DNA of 64,000 nucleotides, taken from assembly GCF_020520425.1 (NCBI RefSeq), contig NC_079491.1, positions 22,993,449 through 23,057,448 of the forward strand, written 5' to 3'. Shown here piece by piece: positions 1 through 11,400 of the stretch; positions within the stretch are counted from its first letter, which is position 1; each line of letters begins with the position of its first letter. Both the position numbers and the translations under genes were made by a program. Source of the DNA: Spinacia oleracea (Eukaryota > Streptophyta > Magnoliopsida > Caryophyllales > Amaranthaceae). The notes under the pieces were generated by a model that was not told the DNA's origin, made no database searches, and worked only from the letters and a program-made list of their open reading frames with translations.

Positions 1-206
1 AATTATGAAAATTTGATGATGAATTTTAAAAACAACAAGAAAGAACAAACAATACAACAAGAAAGAACAAACAGTACAATAAGAATGAACAAACAGTACA
101 ATAAAAAGAACAAACAGTCGACAAGAATGAACAAACAATATGAGCGCGTCGTTTTTGGGGGGTACAACCATAGCTGGCTGTACCCGGGTACAGCAGTTAG
201 CGATTG
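1..206. mobile_element. End of an AT-rich inverted-repeat element, cut by window edge
   Basis: This stretch is nearly identical to 4403-4591: both hold arrays of a GAACAAACARTACAA-like unit, then a GAGCGCGTCGTTTTTGG motif, then a GGCTGTACCCGG terminus ending in TTAGCG. It is therefore the right-hand end of another copy of the element at 3454-4591. The rest lies outside the window. No coding capacity is visible. Confidence 0.6.
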
Positions 207-1250
207 GTGATTCATCACCATCTCGTTGACTTTTTCGCTGAGTAACGGTCACTTAAGCCCACTAAAAATCATTGGGTAATAAAGATGAGATTATTAAAAA
301 ATATGCCGTCAGTTGGATTAATAAAAGAAAATCGGCCAGAGGTCAGATTAATATTGCCAATTTATCCTATTTCTATTGATTGAGCCAAATCAAAATAGAT
401 TTTGGTCATTCTCTGATGAATTAAAAAGTGATACCGCAAGTGCACGGTGTCTGTTGTTAGCAGATACTTAGCAAATACGGGTCGATCCCACAAGGAGACA
501 AGTTCTATTAGTTTTTGCCCAATTATACGAACTATTCAATAACGAAAGTTGATTTTGAGTATTATCTAGCAAAAACTAAAGCAATAACAAAAATGTGTAA
601 TTTATCAAAGAATTAAAGATCTAGGGCGTCTGTTCGGTTCACCATGCTTATACCAATCCAAGAACACAAATCAATTCGACAATGAATAGGCTAGGCCGAG
701 TAATTAAAGTATATGTTAATCCTACGGTCGGGTCTTAACACTTTCAATCAAACATATGCAGTACGGTCGCTAACATAATCAGAATTGCCAATTGCACAAA
801 GCCTCTAAGAATATGATTTTTCAATTCTAATTCCTCTTTGCTAGATAATCAATCCACGATATTGGCCAATTACATGAATCAACAATTAAAACAAATCAAT
901 TGGAATCACTCAAGCAATAATCTATAAATTAACAAACTTTAATGCATATCAATCATGGTATAAACATGGCTTCCCTTACTTAGTCCTAGAATGAAACTAC
1001 TCACTCATAATTGAATTAACAAGCATGAAATATGAATTAACAATGAATTTCATAATGAACAATAATAAGAAACGATAATTCAAAGCAAGAAAAGCAAGAA
1101 GAATCATGAAAATACCTCTATATTGATCGATCGAATGGAGTGTACTAGGGTTAAATAATATGAACTTATGAAGAGAGAAAAATAAAACTAAGCGTTTAAA
1201 AGAATTCTAAGGAAAATATAACATAAGGGTAATAAATTAGTTCCCTTGAG
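207..1250. other. Non-coding AT-rich stretch, possibly retrotransposon-derived
   Basis: No gene is visible. A segment near 430-510 (CCGCAAGTGCACGG, then GGTCGATCCCACAAGGA) resembles untranslated stretches seen in some plant Ty3/gypsy elements. That is a weak recollection, and no LTR pair or retroelement protein is present here. Confidence 0.3.
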
Positions 1251-1399
1251 TATTTATATGCTCCTATTTTCTAAAATAAAATAAATAAATAAATAAGAAA
1301 ATAAAAATAAAAGTCGTCGATGATTGGTCGATGGAGCGATGACGTGGCAGCCAAACCCGAGCACGAGCAGCGCACACGGCAAGAGAGATGGCGAGGCAT

Positions 1400-1650
1400 G
1401 GGCAGCGAGGGATCTCGCGCACCATCCCTCGCTGGCATGATGATGAGCGACTAGCAAGAAAGTAGAGCAGGGAGGGAGCTAGCGAGCCATCCCTCGCTGC
1501 CATGCGCGTGTGTGTAGCAAGCTAAGCAACGAAGCTATAGGCAGCGAGGGAGCTAGCGAGCCATCCCTCGCTGGCCTAGTGAAGTGCAGCAAGACAAGCA
1601 ACAGAGCAACGAGGCAGCGAGGGATCTCGCGCACCATCCCTCGCTGGCCT
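1400..1650. repeat. Dispersed short palindromes (CAGCGAGGGAT type)
   Basis: Three near-identical hairpins occur at 1403-1434, 1542-1573 and 1615-1646. Each has 10-11 bp perfect arms, CAGCGAGGGAT and its reverse complement, around a 10-12 nt GC-rich loop. A fourth, imperfect one lies near 1467-1500. They sit in an island much more GC-rich than its flanks. Confidence 0.75.
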
Positions 1651-1690
1651 AGTGAAGCAAGCAACCATGAAGCGATGAGGCACGACGGTA

Positions 1691-1821
1691 GATGTAGCGA
1701 GCCAACGATAGATGTAGCGAGCCAACGAGGGATCTTGCGAGTCAACGAGAGATCTTGCGAGCCAACGAGGGATCTTGCGAGCCAACGAGGGATCTTGCGA
1801 GCCAACGAGGGATCTTGCGAG
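1691..1821. repeat. 20-bp tandem minisatellite
   Basis: About 6.5 head-to-tail copies of a 20-bp unit, GATCTTGCGAGCCAACGAGG with variants. The first two copies have GATGTA in place of GATCTT. Long open frames across it on both strands come from the repeat and do not indicate genes. Confidence 0.9.
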
Positions 1822-1835
1822 GCTATGCACAAGCG

Positions 1836-2722
1836 ATACATCGAGCTAATCATCCCCGGAAAGCTCAATTCTCCGATCAAACACTCCGTCTCCGACTCAA
1901 ACCATCCGGTGATCATTCGATCCACCTCCAAACACTCCGAAAGCACCCAAATGATTGTAAAATCACCTGAAATATCAAAGAAAACACAAACGGAGCGTAA
2001 TAGAGTACAATAACGATGACTTATGCAATTATGACTCTAAATGCAACTAAAATGAGACAAATGCCTAGAAATGCAACCTAAATGAGCCTAGAATACCCTA
2101 TATAAATATGATTCATCATTCTCTCCTCTTATTTCTTTTGTTAATCATATTAAAAAAGGCAGACCGGACCAAACCAGGCTATACTAGAAAAAATAAAAAT
2201 AAAAAAATCACAGAAAACATTCACATCAGGGCACACCAAACCTGATTAGACTAGATCAGACCAAAAACAAAAAAAAATTAGACCAAACCAAGTGAAGTGA
2301 AGAGAATAAAGCCAAATCCAGACCAAAACACGATTACCCGAATGGGATATGACCGTACCTAAATCAAATATTTTGTTGAAATTATATTATTTCGCAATAA
2401 ATTAATTTTACCCCTCAGTTTTCACAAAATTCACCAATTACCCCCCCCCCCCCCGGTTTCCAATATTAATAAAAAGGATAACCATAGATTATTGGAAGCC
2501 ATGTGTCATCTCTCATTTCATTCATCAATTCATTATTAGTTTTTTTTTTAATTATCATTATTGTTTCTATGTTTTACAACTTTAACTCCTCTTCCACTTC
2601 ATCTTCCTTATTCAACATCAATTACTAATAGTCCAATATACACATTAACCTCTTCCACTTCACCCCTTTATCATTCAATATTAATTCAACGTATAATTTT
2701 TATATTTTTTCAACCTTCAAAT
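1836..2722. other. Non-coding stretch
   Basis: AT-rich DNA with a poly-C run at about 2443-2454 and A-rich simple sequence near 2180-2280. I see no gene or defined element. Confidence 0.5.
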
Positions 2723-3287
2723 TAGGGGTGACAATTTCATCAAAGTCCGACGGATATTCGAACAACCCGAACTGAATTTATGGTTGAAATCCGATAAAAC
2801 ACAGTTGTTAAACGGGTGGCGCGTGGATCGGGTGATGGGTCGGGTCGGTTTCGGGTGGAGCTTCATCCAACCCGTCACCCGATCCATCATCTGATCCATC
2901 CATCCATCCGTTAAAATTATTAATTTTGTTTACTACAATTACTTAATTATTAATATAATCTTGTATGTATTACCTAATATTTTTTTTATTATTAGCATTT
3001 TCAGTTATTTTATAATGTAAATGTATCAAAATTATAATTCATTGTTCACTATATTAACACATTACTTTATATTGATTGATATTATAAATAAAGTTGACGA
3101 TAATTTTAATCACACCGGCTAATCATCCGATCCACCTGATTCATCCGCGGATGCATGATGGATGAGTCGGATGTGGATGGAGGGTAAATGGAGTGACGGG
3201 TAGGTTGGATGATGGATGAAAAGTTGACGGATGGAGGCGGATGAATCTCCAACGGCCCGATCTACCTCCGATCCATTGCCACCCTTA
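2723..3287. mobile_element. hAT-type MITE (565 bp)
   Basis: The ends are TAGGGGTGACAAT on the left and the inverse of TAAGGGTGGCAAT on the right. They are flanked by an exact 8-bp direct repeat CTTCAAAT (2715-2722 and 3288-3295). An 8-bp duplication with TA-GGG termini fits the hAT superfamily. The interior holds GGATGGATGG-like and GGGTCGGG-like motifs and no transposase. Confidence 0.8.
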
Positions 3288-3453
3288 CTTCAAATTACAC
3301 CTCTATTTAATTCATATATTACCAAAAATCACAAGTCCCCACTAATTAAAACTTTAAAAGACAGCTGAACAACCATTATACAACCGCCCATTCTATGAAC
3401 GGGCTCAAAAACTGGTTGATTATAAAAACCATCCCTATTCTAACTATACTTAG

Positions 3454-4591
3454 AGCGCAAATTTTTGGCTATACCCGGGTACAACCAAAGCTGGCTGTAC
3501 CCCCATCCAAAACGATGTTGTTTTGTGTTGTTTAAAATGAAAATTAATATACTGGTACAAAAATGAACATTTACTATTTCGTAAATGAACATTTATTTAT
3601 TTATTTGGAATTAACATTTACTATTTTGGAAATGAACATTTATTTATTTATTTGGAAATAAACTACAAAAATGAACATTTACTATTTCGGAAATGAACAT
3701 TTATTTATTTATTTGGAATGAACATTTACTATTTTGGAAATGATCATTTATTTATTTATTTATTTGAAAATAAACAATATAGGCGCTTGTAAAAACATAA
3801 AAAGACCAATGAAGTGAACAATTTCATTATGAACATTAACCATATATTTATTGTGAACAAACAAATAAACAAGAAAGAACAAATAATTCAACAAAAAAGA
3901 ACAAACAATATAAAAAAGAACATAAAATTCCAGAAAAAAGAACAAACAATACAACAATTACGAACAATTTTATGATGAATTTTAAAGCCAACATGAAAGA
4001 ACAAACAATACAACAAGAAAGAACAAACAATAAAGCAGATAATTATTATGAATAAACAAATAAACAAGAAAGAACAAATAATTCAACAAAAAAGAACAAA
4101 CAATATAAAAAAGAACATAAAATTCCAGAAAAAAGAACAAACAATACAACAAATATGAACAATTTTATGATGAATTTTAAATCCAACACGAAAGAACAAA
4201 CAATACAACAATAAGTTTGATGAATGAATTTAAAAAACAACAAGAAAGAACAAACAATACAAAAAGAAAGAATAAAAGATTAATGAAGAGTTTAATTATG
4301 AACATTAACCATATGATTATTATAAACAAACAAATAAACAAGAAAGAACAAACAATATAAAAAAGAATATAAAATTTCAGAAGAAAGAACAAAAAATACA
4401 ACAATTATGAAAATTTGATGATGAATTTAAAAAACAACATGAAAGAACAAACTGTACAACAAGAAAGAACAAACAGTACAATAAGAATGAACAAACAGTA
4501 CAATAAAAAAGAACAAACAGTCGACAAAAATGAACAAACAATATGAGCGCGTCGTTTTTGGAGTACAGCTAGAGCTGGCTGTACCCGGATA
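3454..4591. mobile_element. AT-rich non-autonomous DNA element with internal GAACAAACAATACAA arrays
   Basis: The left end (CGCAAATTTTTGGCTATACCCGGGTACA) and the inverted right end (CGCTAATATCCGGGTACA) share an imperfect terminal repeat. The interior is degenerate repeats of GAACAAACAATACAA and, at 3560-3770, of ATGAACATTTACTATTT. An 11-bp direct repeat TATACTTAGAG lies immediately left (3443-3453) and a few bases right of the element. Mutator-like is a guess from the terminal structure. There is no transposase. Confidence 0.6.
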
Positions 4592-5444
4592 TTAGCGGTA
4601 TATACTTAGAGTTAAAAAAAATCTCATAAAAAAAAGTTTAACCCATGCATACTACGGGCTTTAAATCTAGTCAACTTATAAAACCCTATGTTGTCCCCAT
4701 ACGAATTCCCTTGCACGCTTCCTTTCTGTTTCTTCTCCCTCCAATTCTACAACTGTAACTGGGCAGAACCACTGCACGAAAATAATCACCTTTGGTTCCT
4801 CCACCCGCACGGCATCAGCCGGAAGTAATCACCATCCAGCCACCACAACTCGCCAATCCTCCTGCTATTCTCCGGTACTTAATTACGAATTACTTTTTTT
4901 GTTGTTTAATATTTTGATTTTTTAAGCTTATTTTCTTGCTTAATTTGCCATTTGTATGTTGATGTTGAAGTTATGTATCCGTACTTCCATTTCTCATATC
5001 GGAGCCCTTTTTCTTGTTTGAAGCAATTTTCTAATGCATTGATTTTAATAGTCATAATTTTGCTAAATGTATCTGTTTCTACGTAGTATATTTTAAATTC
5101 TTAATTATTCATTTTTAGTGATTATATAATGTCGAAATTCTTCCACCAAAGACACTAGTTTTGAACTCTTAAACTAAATTAAATTCTGCTAAATGTATCT
5201 ATTGCTTTGTTTTAGGAAAAAATACTTTTATTAATTTTCGTTTTTAGTGGTTATGTTATGTCGAAATGATTTAACTGAATCTTGTTTCAGAAGAGTTAAA
5301 GGGTCTGATAGAAATTAACTTTCAACTTTTTAATCAAATCATAACCAACTTTTACCAATTTGATGTTATGGTGGTTTGATATTTATTGTCTAGGAGTAGT
5401 TGTTTGAGGGACTTGATTTTTCTCTTTTAGAAATCAAAGGTAAA
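4592..5444 (+). promoter_or_regulatory. Promoter and 5' leader region of the PDCD2-like gene
   Basis: A pyrimidine-rich stretch at about 4690-4875 looks like a plant 5' UTR. It is followed by CTCCG|GTACTT at about 4874 and a T-rich tract ending CTAG at about 5394, which would remove a leader intron. This is inferred from composition and splice-like motifs only. Confidence 0.35.
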
Positions 5445-8400
5445 ATGCGTTTGGAAGAGTTGCAAATGGATACTGGCAGTGAATCACAACAAGAGGTGGA
5501 AAGCCGTGGAATATCGGCTCTTGCTGAGGAAGTGGAAAGAATTACTGATGATATGAGTGATTTTGATGAGGATGATGATGATGATGAGGATCAAGTCCCT
5601 GTAAAGCTTGGTTTTGTTGAAAAGAGTAGCCAACCGCTTCTTCGTCAAAAGTTTCCTTGCAAGGCGGGAGGGGTTCCGGTGTTTCTAGCTAGTCTTTTGA
5701 ACTCCAACGTTTTTCACTTGCTCTTTTTAGTTCTGTGCTTTATTCTGATCAAATTTACATGCTCACTTTCAGGCTTGGTTGGATCCTGTGAATCACCCAA
5801 CAAGAAAGTCTTGTCTCTGTGATATGTGTGGGCCGGGGAACCTCTGCAGTTCTTACTTCAGGTTTGTAGTATTCATGTTCGATTTCAGAAGGCGGTGCCC
5901 ATGGCCCCATAGCCTTTTCCTACTTTTCAAAAGAACATCTATTGGGTTTGCTGCTATATACAACATTGGTTATGCTTTCTTCTAATCTGTTTCTTTGTGG
6001 TGCAATTACAGGTTTATGCTCCTATTGCGGAGAAGGAATCCGCATTCCATCGAACTTTATACGTGTTCATGTGCCTTTCAATGACATGTCTTCTGAGAGA
6101 TCAACATGAGCAATGGAAACGTGGTCCGCAAAAACCATCTAGAAGGTATTTTCTGTTTCTCATACATTTTGGAAATTTCCACTTCTAAATAACTCCATTT
6201 TTTTGGGGGAAAAGAATTGAGAGCATTGTGTTCATCCAGCTTGGAAATAATCAATCTTCCTACAATATTAGTTTGTAACCTGGAGACTCATGTACAAGGA
6301 AATGCACCTCTCGAATCCTATCAGACCACCTGTCCACCTTACTCACCACTCAATCCTTAAACAATAGCCCTAAATCAACATACAATTTGCTGAAAATTAC
6401 CAAAGAGTCTACAACAAATTAGGAATTTCTCCACTTCATTCACTTTTTCCCTTTTGTTTTGCATATTCTATCCAACATTTTCTAAGCTTCAGCTATTATT
6501 TTGTGACTTACTGACTTATTTTGTGACTGCTTCCTTCTCCTCGATCTGCAGAAGAGATTTGAGATTTTCTTGCTGTCCTCTTGAGTCTTGTTGTGTGTTG
6601 GTTTCAAACACACTCATTTGGGGCTCCTGAATCCTTTAGAAATGTTTTGGAAATGTTGTTTATTTCTTGGTATCTAATTGCTATAGCTGTATCCCCCAAG
6701 CTCTTCAATTTTGTAACCAAGCTGAACATTTTGCTCTTGTAGAAAGGACTAGTCTACCAATATACGGTATTATCATCATTCAACACCACTCCCTAAAGGC
6801 CTGACACCTTCTAGTTCTTGCACTGAACTTTAGATGGGTGAGTGATTAGATATTCCAAGGGGTAAGAAAACAACTAATTTATATAGATACATACTCTAGA
6901 CTATTTATCATTGCTCTATTAAGTATACATCAAACCCCAACCCCAATTGCTACTTTTTTCTCAGTAAACTATGCTTCAAAAGGCAACAACTTATCTAGAG
7001 TAAACTCAATACGTACCAATACCACAATAACAGAAATTTCGCTTCTACTCCTTCATCTTTCTGTAAAAGTCACCCAAACCAGCGAAAACTAACCAAGGAA
7101 ACACCATTCTCCTACCCAATTCTCCAATAATACCGCAATTCCCTTCTTCTGAAGAATTAGAGGCATATAAAAAGGAAATTACGCCACTGAGGCTACGTTT
7201 TGGAGAAAAGTGCTTTCCAATTAATCTATTTGCTGATGAACCTCCACCATGCCCAACTGTCCACTTTAATACCTTTTGCATTTAGTTAAAATCTTCAATC
7301 ACCTTCTTTGAGGTCTCCCCCGTCCCATAGCAGAACAACTGAGTCGATAAGTATTCTCTTATCCTGCATCCTTAGAGATTTTTAAAATTGTGCATTGTCG
7401 GTCTCTTTAACAAAAACTCTTGTAAATTTCCACTACATTGAGTCATTGATACATAAGATTCTTTTGGTATCTTTTCACCGCTTAAGTTTGGGCAACTCCA
7501 ATGTTTATTTCTAGTGTGAAGGTCTTCCGCTGCCAACTCTCGCTTACAAATTCCTTTTACTCAAGTGAGGCGCCAAAAGATGGGAATGCCATACTTTTAG
7601 GAATGGGAGGTACTGGATTATGTTTTTTATTTTGAAAGTTTTCTTGTGGTTGTATTATCTTGATAATCATCCTGTACACTGGTTTGGAGAAAATATGTCA
7701 TTCTTCAATCCACTTGGAACATTGCATGTTCTATGATTGCATGACGCCTATCGGCTTCAAAACGGAAGAATGGAATTAACATTCCCGCCTTCTCCCTCTA
7801 CCTATACTGATAGGAATAAAACAGCATGTTGTGTGAATATAATAATTGGATATATTTCATTCTTAACAAATAGGGGTACAAAATGTTTGAATTCTTGTAA
7901 GGTAAAAAAATAAATTCAAAGTAGTGGATCAAATTCAAGATTGGGTTGATTAAATCAGTGGATCAAACTCTATGGTTCGAACAACAATTTCAAAATTTGA
8001 TGAGTCCATTAGTCTTAGTAGTTCTTATCTGAATTTTGTGGCTCTTGTCTGAATTTACTTGGAACTTATTTGATCTCATTTTAGTTGTACAAAAACTTGA
8101 TGATCCTTTATCCTTATTTGGACTTATATAAACTTTTGTCCTCTTATTGGTTCTTATCTGAATTGAATGTATGAAAGAACTGGCCTTCAGAGGCTAAGTC
8201 TGTATTACTATATGTCTGCAATTAAATTTAATTATAATGTATTGGTGAGTCACGTAATATCTATTTTGAGACTATTGGTTGACTATTGGACTATTGGTGC
8301 TGTCTGCTCCACCTTCTAACACTGGAAATGTATTTTGTTTGCCAAAAGTTAATACGGTCAGTCGGTCAGAGCTCTAGGTAAGGAGCTTTTTGATTTTTTT

Positions 8401-11400
8401 TAGGCTAAAAGACTATAAGCACAGTAGAAGTTGTTTAAGTACTCCCTCTGTCCCTCATTTCCTTATATAGTAATAGGTCCCCATTTAGTCATTTACCTCA
8501 CTTGCATACACTCATAAAAGTTAAAAAGACGATTTTACTCCCTATCTCCTTACAAAATTTTGGCCCAAGCCTTAATAAAGCACATTTTCCCTATGGGGCA
8601 AACAAATAGGGACATAAGGATTACAATAGATGAATAGAATATGTATATTGGCATCCAAACACACTCTTAATGGAGTACTAGGTGAAGAGTTACTGCTGAT
8701 CATGGCTGAGCAAAAGGGAATATGGTATAGTAGCTTATCTCTGCAGCATGTCATAATAATGTTCATACATTGTAAATCGACCTGCTGTTTACAAATTTCA
8801 AAATAAAGAATATCTATTTATTTATTCTTCAGATGTTCCATTTCAAGTTAGTTAATTTCCCTCTGATTTTCACTTATGTTGTTTAGCTCCCCTTTGTGCT
8901 TGGTGTGGCTCATGGAAGGGAGATAAAGTATGTAGCAACTGCAAGACGACCTGTTACTGCTCTGAGAAACACCAGGCAATTGCAACTTAATCTCTTTAGA
9001 AATTGAGTGGCATTTTTAGCCAAATATTGCTAATTATTTACTTTCTCTATATAGGTATTGCATTGGCGTGCAAATCATAAAGCCAAATGTCAACAGTTGA
9101 GTGTTTCTTCCAAGTCATCTGATGGTAGATGTATTGATGATGGCTCTTCAAATGAGATTATCATAGGTTTGTCAATCATCATATGCAATCTCTAAAAAGA
9201 GCATTCTTGGCTTGATGTAGGAAGGGATATTAAATGGTTAACCTATCACCCCATGTGGCTATAATCTCCTGGTGTCCTATGCGGTCGCTGTATAATTTTG
9301 TGCCTTTAAAGTGAGGAAAAGATGTTAAACCATGGAATGCTGTTTAGTTTAGTTTGTTAAATTTCTTGGAAATCCAACTACCTAGCTAGCTGCATGTTAG
9401 TATAAGATTACAAGACTGTCTTGAAGTCTGACACTGTAATGTGCCTGGGTTGAAGCTGTGATCACATTTCAACGTCTTAAATGCTAAGTATCAGTCAATG
9501 CATCTAGTATTAATCATGTAATTTCTTGCTTCAAGTTGAATTAATGGTGGGAGCCTGGGAGGAGATGAATTGGGACTTTGTAGTATAATTCAAAATGATT
9601 TAGAGTGTGTAAAAATCCTGTTTTATTTAATCTCTCTTTGAACGTATAACTGGTTGTACGTGTTTTCTCTCCTCCATCTAGTTGTGCTGCCTCATCTCTT
9701 TGCGTTTTGACCGCTACGGACTAGAAGCTAATTGTGACTTGTGACTGTTGTGAGTGAAATTGGGGGATTTTTTATACCATCAGATGCTTGAGAGATGTTT
9801 ACATTTGTTTTAAATTGCTTCAGGGATGTTTTGTTTTCACTTTAATAATAGTTTCGACTAGTACACGAGTTGTTTTTGCCCGATCCACTTTGAGAAGTAC
9901 TTTTTTTTGGTAAAAGTGGCAGTTCGGAAACAACAGTGAAAGATGTAGTCAATAAGCTGGAAAAGTTGATTCTGATAAAAACTACTGCACTAAAAGGAAA
10001 TGCATACTACCTCCGTTTCATAAAGATCTTTATGGTTACTATTTGCACAAATATTAAGACAAAAGTAGAAAAGTTTGTTGAATATTATAAAATATTGATA
10101 AAGTAAGAGAATAGTGTAAAAAGGTGGGTGAATGTAAGAAAAAAATGAATAAAGTAAGAGAAAGGGAGTGAAAAATTGTAAATATTGTGGGGTAAACTAA
10201 AAAGGGGTAAGGTAGTAAATTTCCATGTCCGAAAATAGAATAAAACAAAGTGTAAAGAACATTATGAAACAGACTAAAACGTAAAGTGTAAAGATCGTTT
10301 TGAAACGGAGGTAGTATAATATTAGAGAAATAAAGAAAAGAAAATGATAAAATTAAACAAAGTAGAAGGGGATGGGTTTAGGGCCTTAGGGGTGGGTAGG
10401 GTTGCCAAAAAGGCAAAAAGATGATGCATGCATGGGCAGAAACTTATCTCCTTTGCATTTTCAATGCTCTTCTGTGATCACCATGGTAAAGGAAGACACT
10501 AGAAATAGAAAGGGTGGAAGAGAGAGAACAAGGATTTGAAATAGAGTGAAAGTGACTAAGGGTGTGTTCTATTCACCTGATTTTCACTATCTGAAGTTCT
10601 GAACTTATTAGACCTTTTTAGAACTTATTTTAGTTGTAAATTGTAATTGGGTAACACCTATTTTTCTTGAACTTATATGAATTTATTTTTCCTGAAATAT
10701 GTAGAAATAAAGTGAACAAAACAAAGCCCAAGAGGGAGGGTTATGGGATTATCTTTTTTTTAAAAAAATTATTCCCTCAATCATGATCACTATGACCATT
10801 ATATTTGGGTCTGTATATTGAATTTTCTGTTTGTTTGTTGTGAACAACTGCAAGCAAAGCTCTTTGGCCTGAGTATGAGATAATAGTCGGAGATGAAGAC
10901 TTCTCATCTTCTGATGCTGATGAAAATTCTGGTGCATTGGTCTCAAGTAAACCAGTGGACGAAACAGTCGACTCACTCATGGACAATTTTGAGGTGCGAG
11001 TTTATGTTGTGTATGGTTTCTACTTGTAGGTGGTGGTTTACGTGGAGTGGTTATGATTTTCTACTGGTTTGTGATGAGCAATGTCATGTTTGAACAGGGT
11101 GATGATGATCGACAAAGTTGGGCAACATTTCAACAGCATCTCGCAAAAGCCCCTGAACAAGTATTGAGGTAATCAGACGTTCAGTTTTAGTTTGCAGTGA
11201 AGTTACTTCTTATGTGCACATTTGAGTGTTTTACAGTTGTACTACATATATTCTTATGGTTTTCTGCACCTTTTGATGAAGAATGATAGTAAGGTTTCAA
11301 GCTAGAAATTAGATATTCTGGAAATTGTGTTATTTGACATCAACTCATCATATATGCCTACTTGTTTTCAGTAGATTGTTACAAGGATATGAGTTGGGTT

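Noticed and set aside
1691-1821. Regular 20-bp units that might suggest a CRISPR array
   Set aside because: Head-to-tail repeats with no variable spacers, in a plant nuclear sequence; it is a minisatellite.
1510-2013. 167-codon open frame on the plus strand and overlapping frames on the minus strand
   Set aside because: It runs through the 20-bp minisatellite and palindromes; the protein is a translated repeat with no domain.
8440-8680. Possible MITE beginning TACTCCCTCTGTCCCTC
   Set aside because: A left end is clear, but the candidate right end (GGAGTA near 8672) is too short to support a complete element.
10558-10730. Possible MITE with GGGTGTGTTCTATTCACC and inverse-like AAAGTGAACAAAACAAAGCCC ends
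   Set aside because: The ends match only in part and no target duplication was found.
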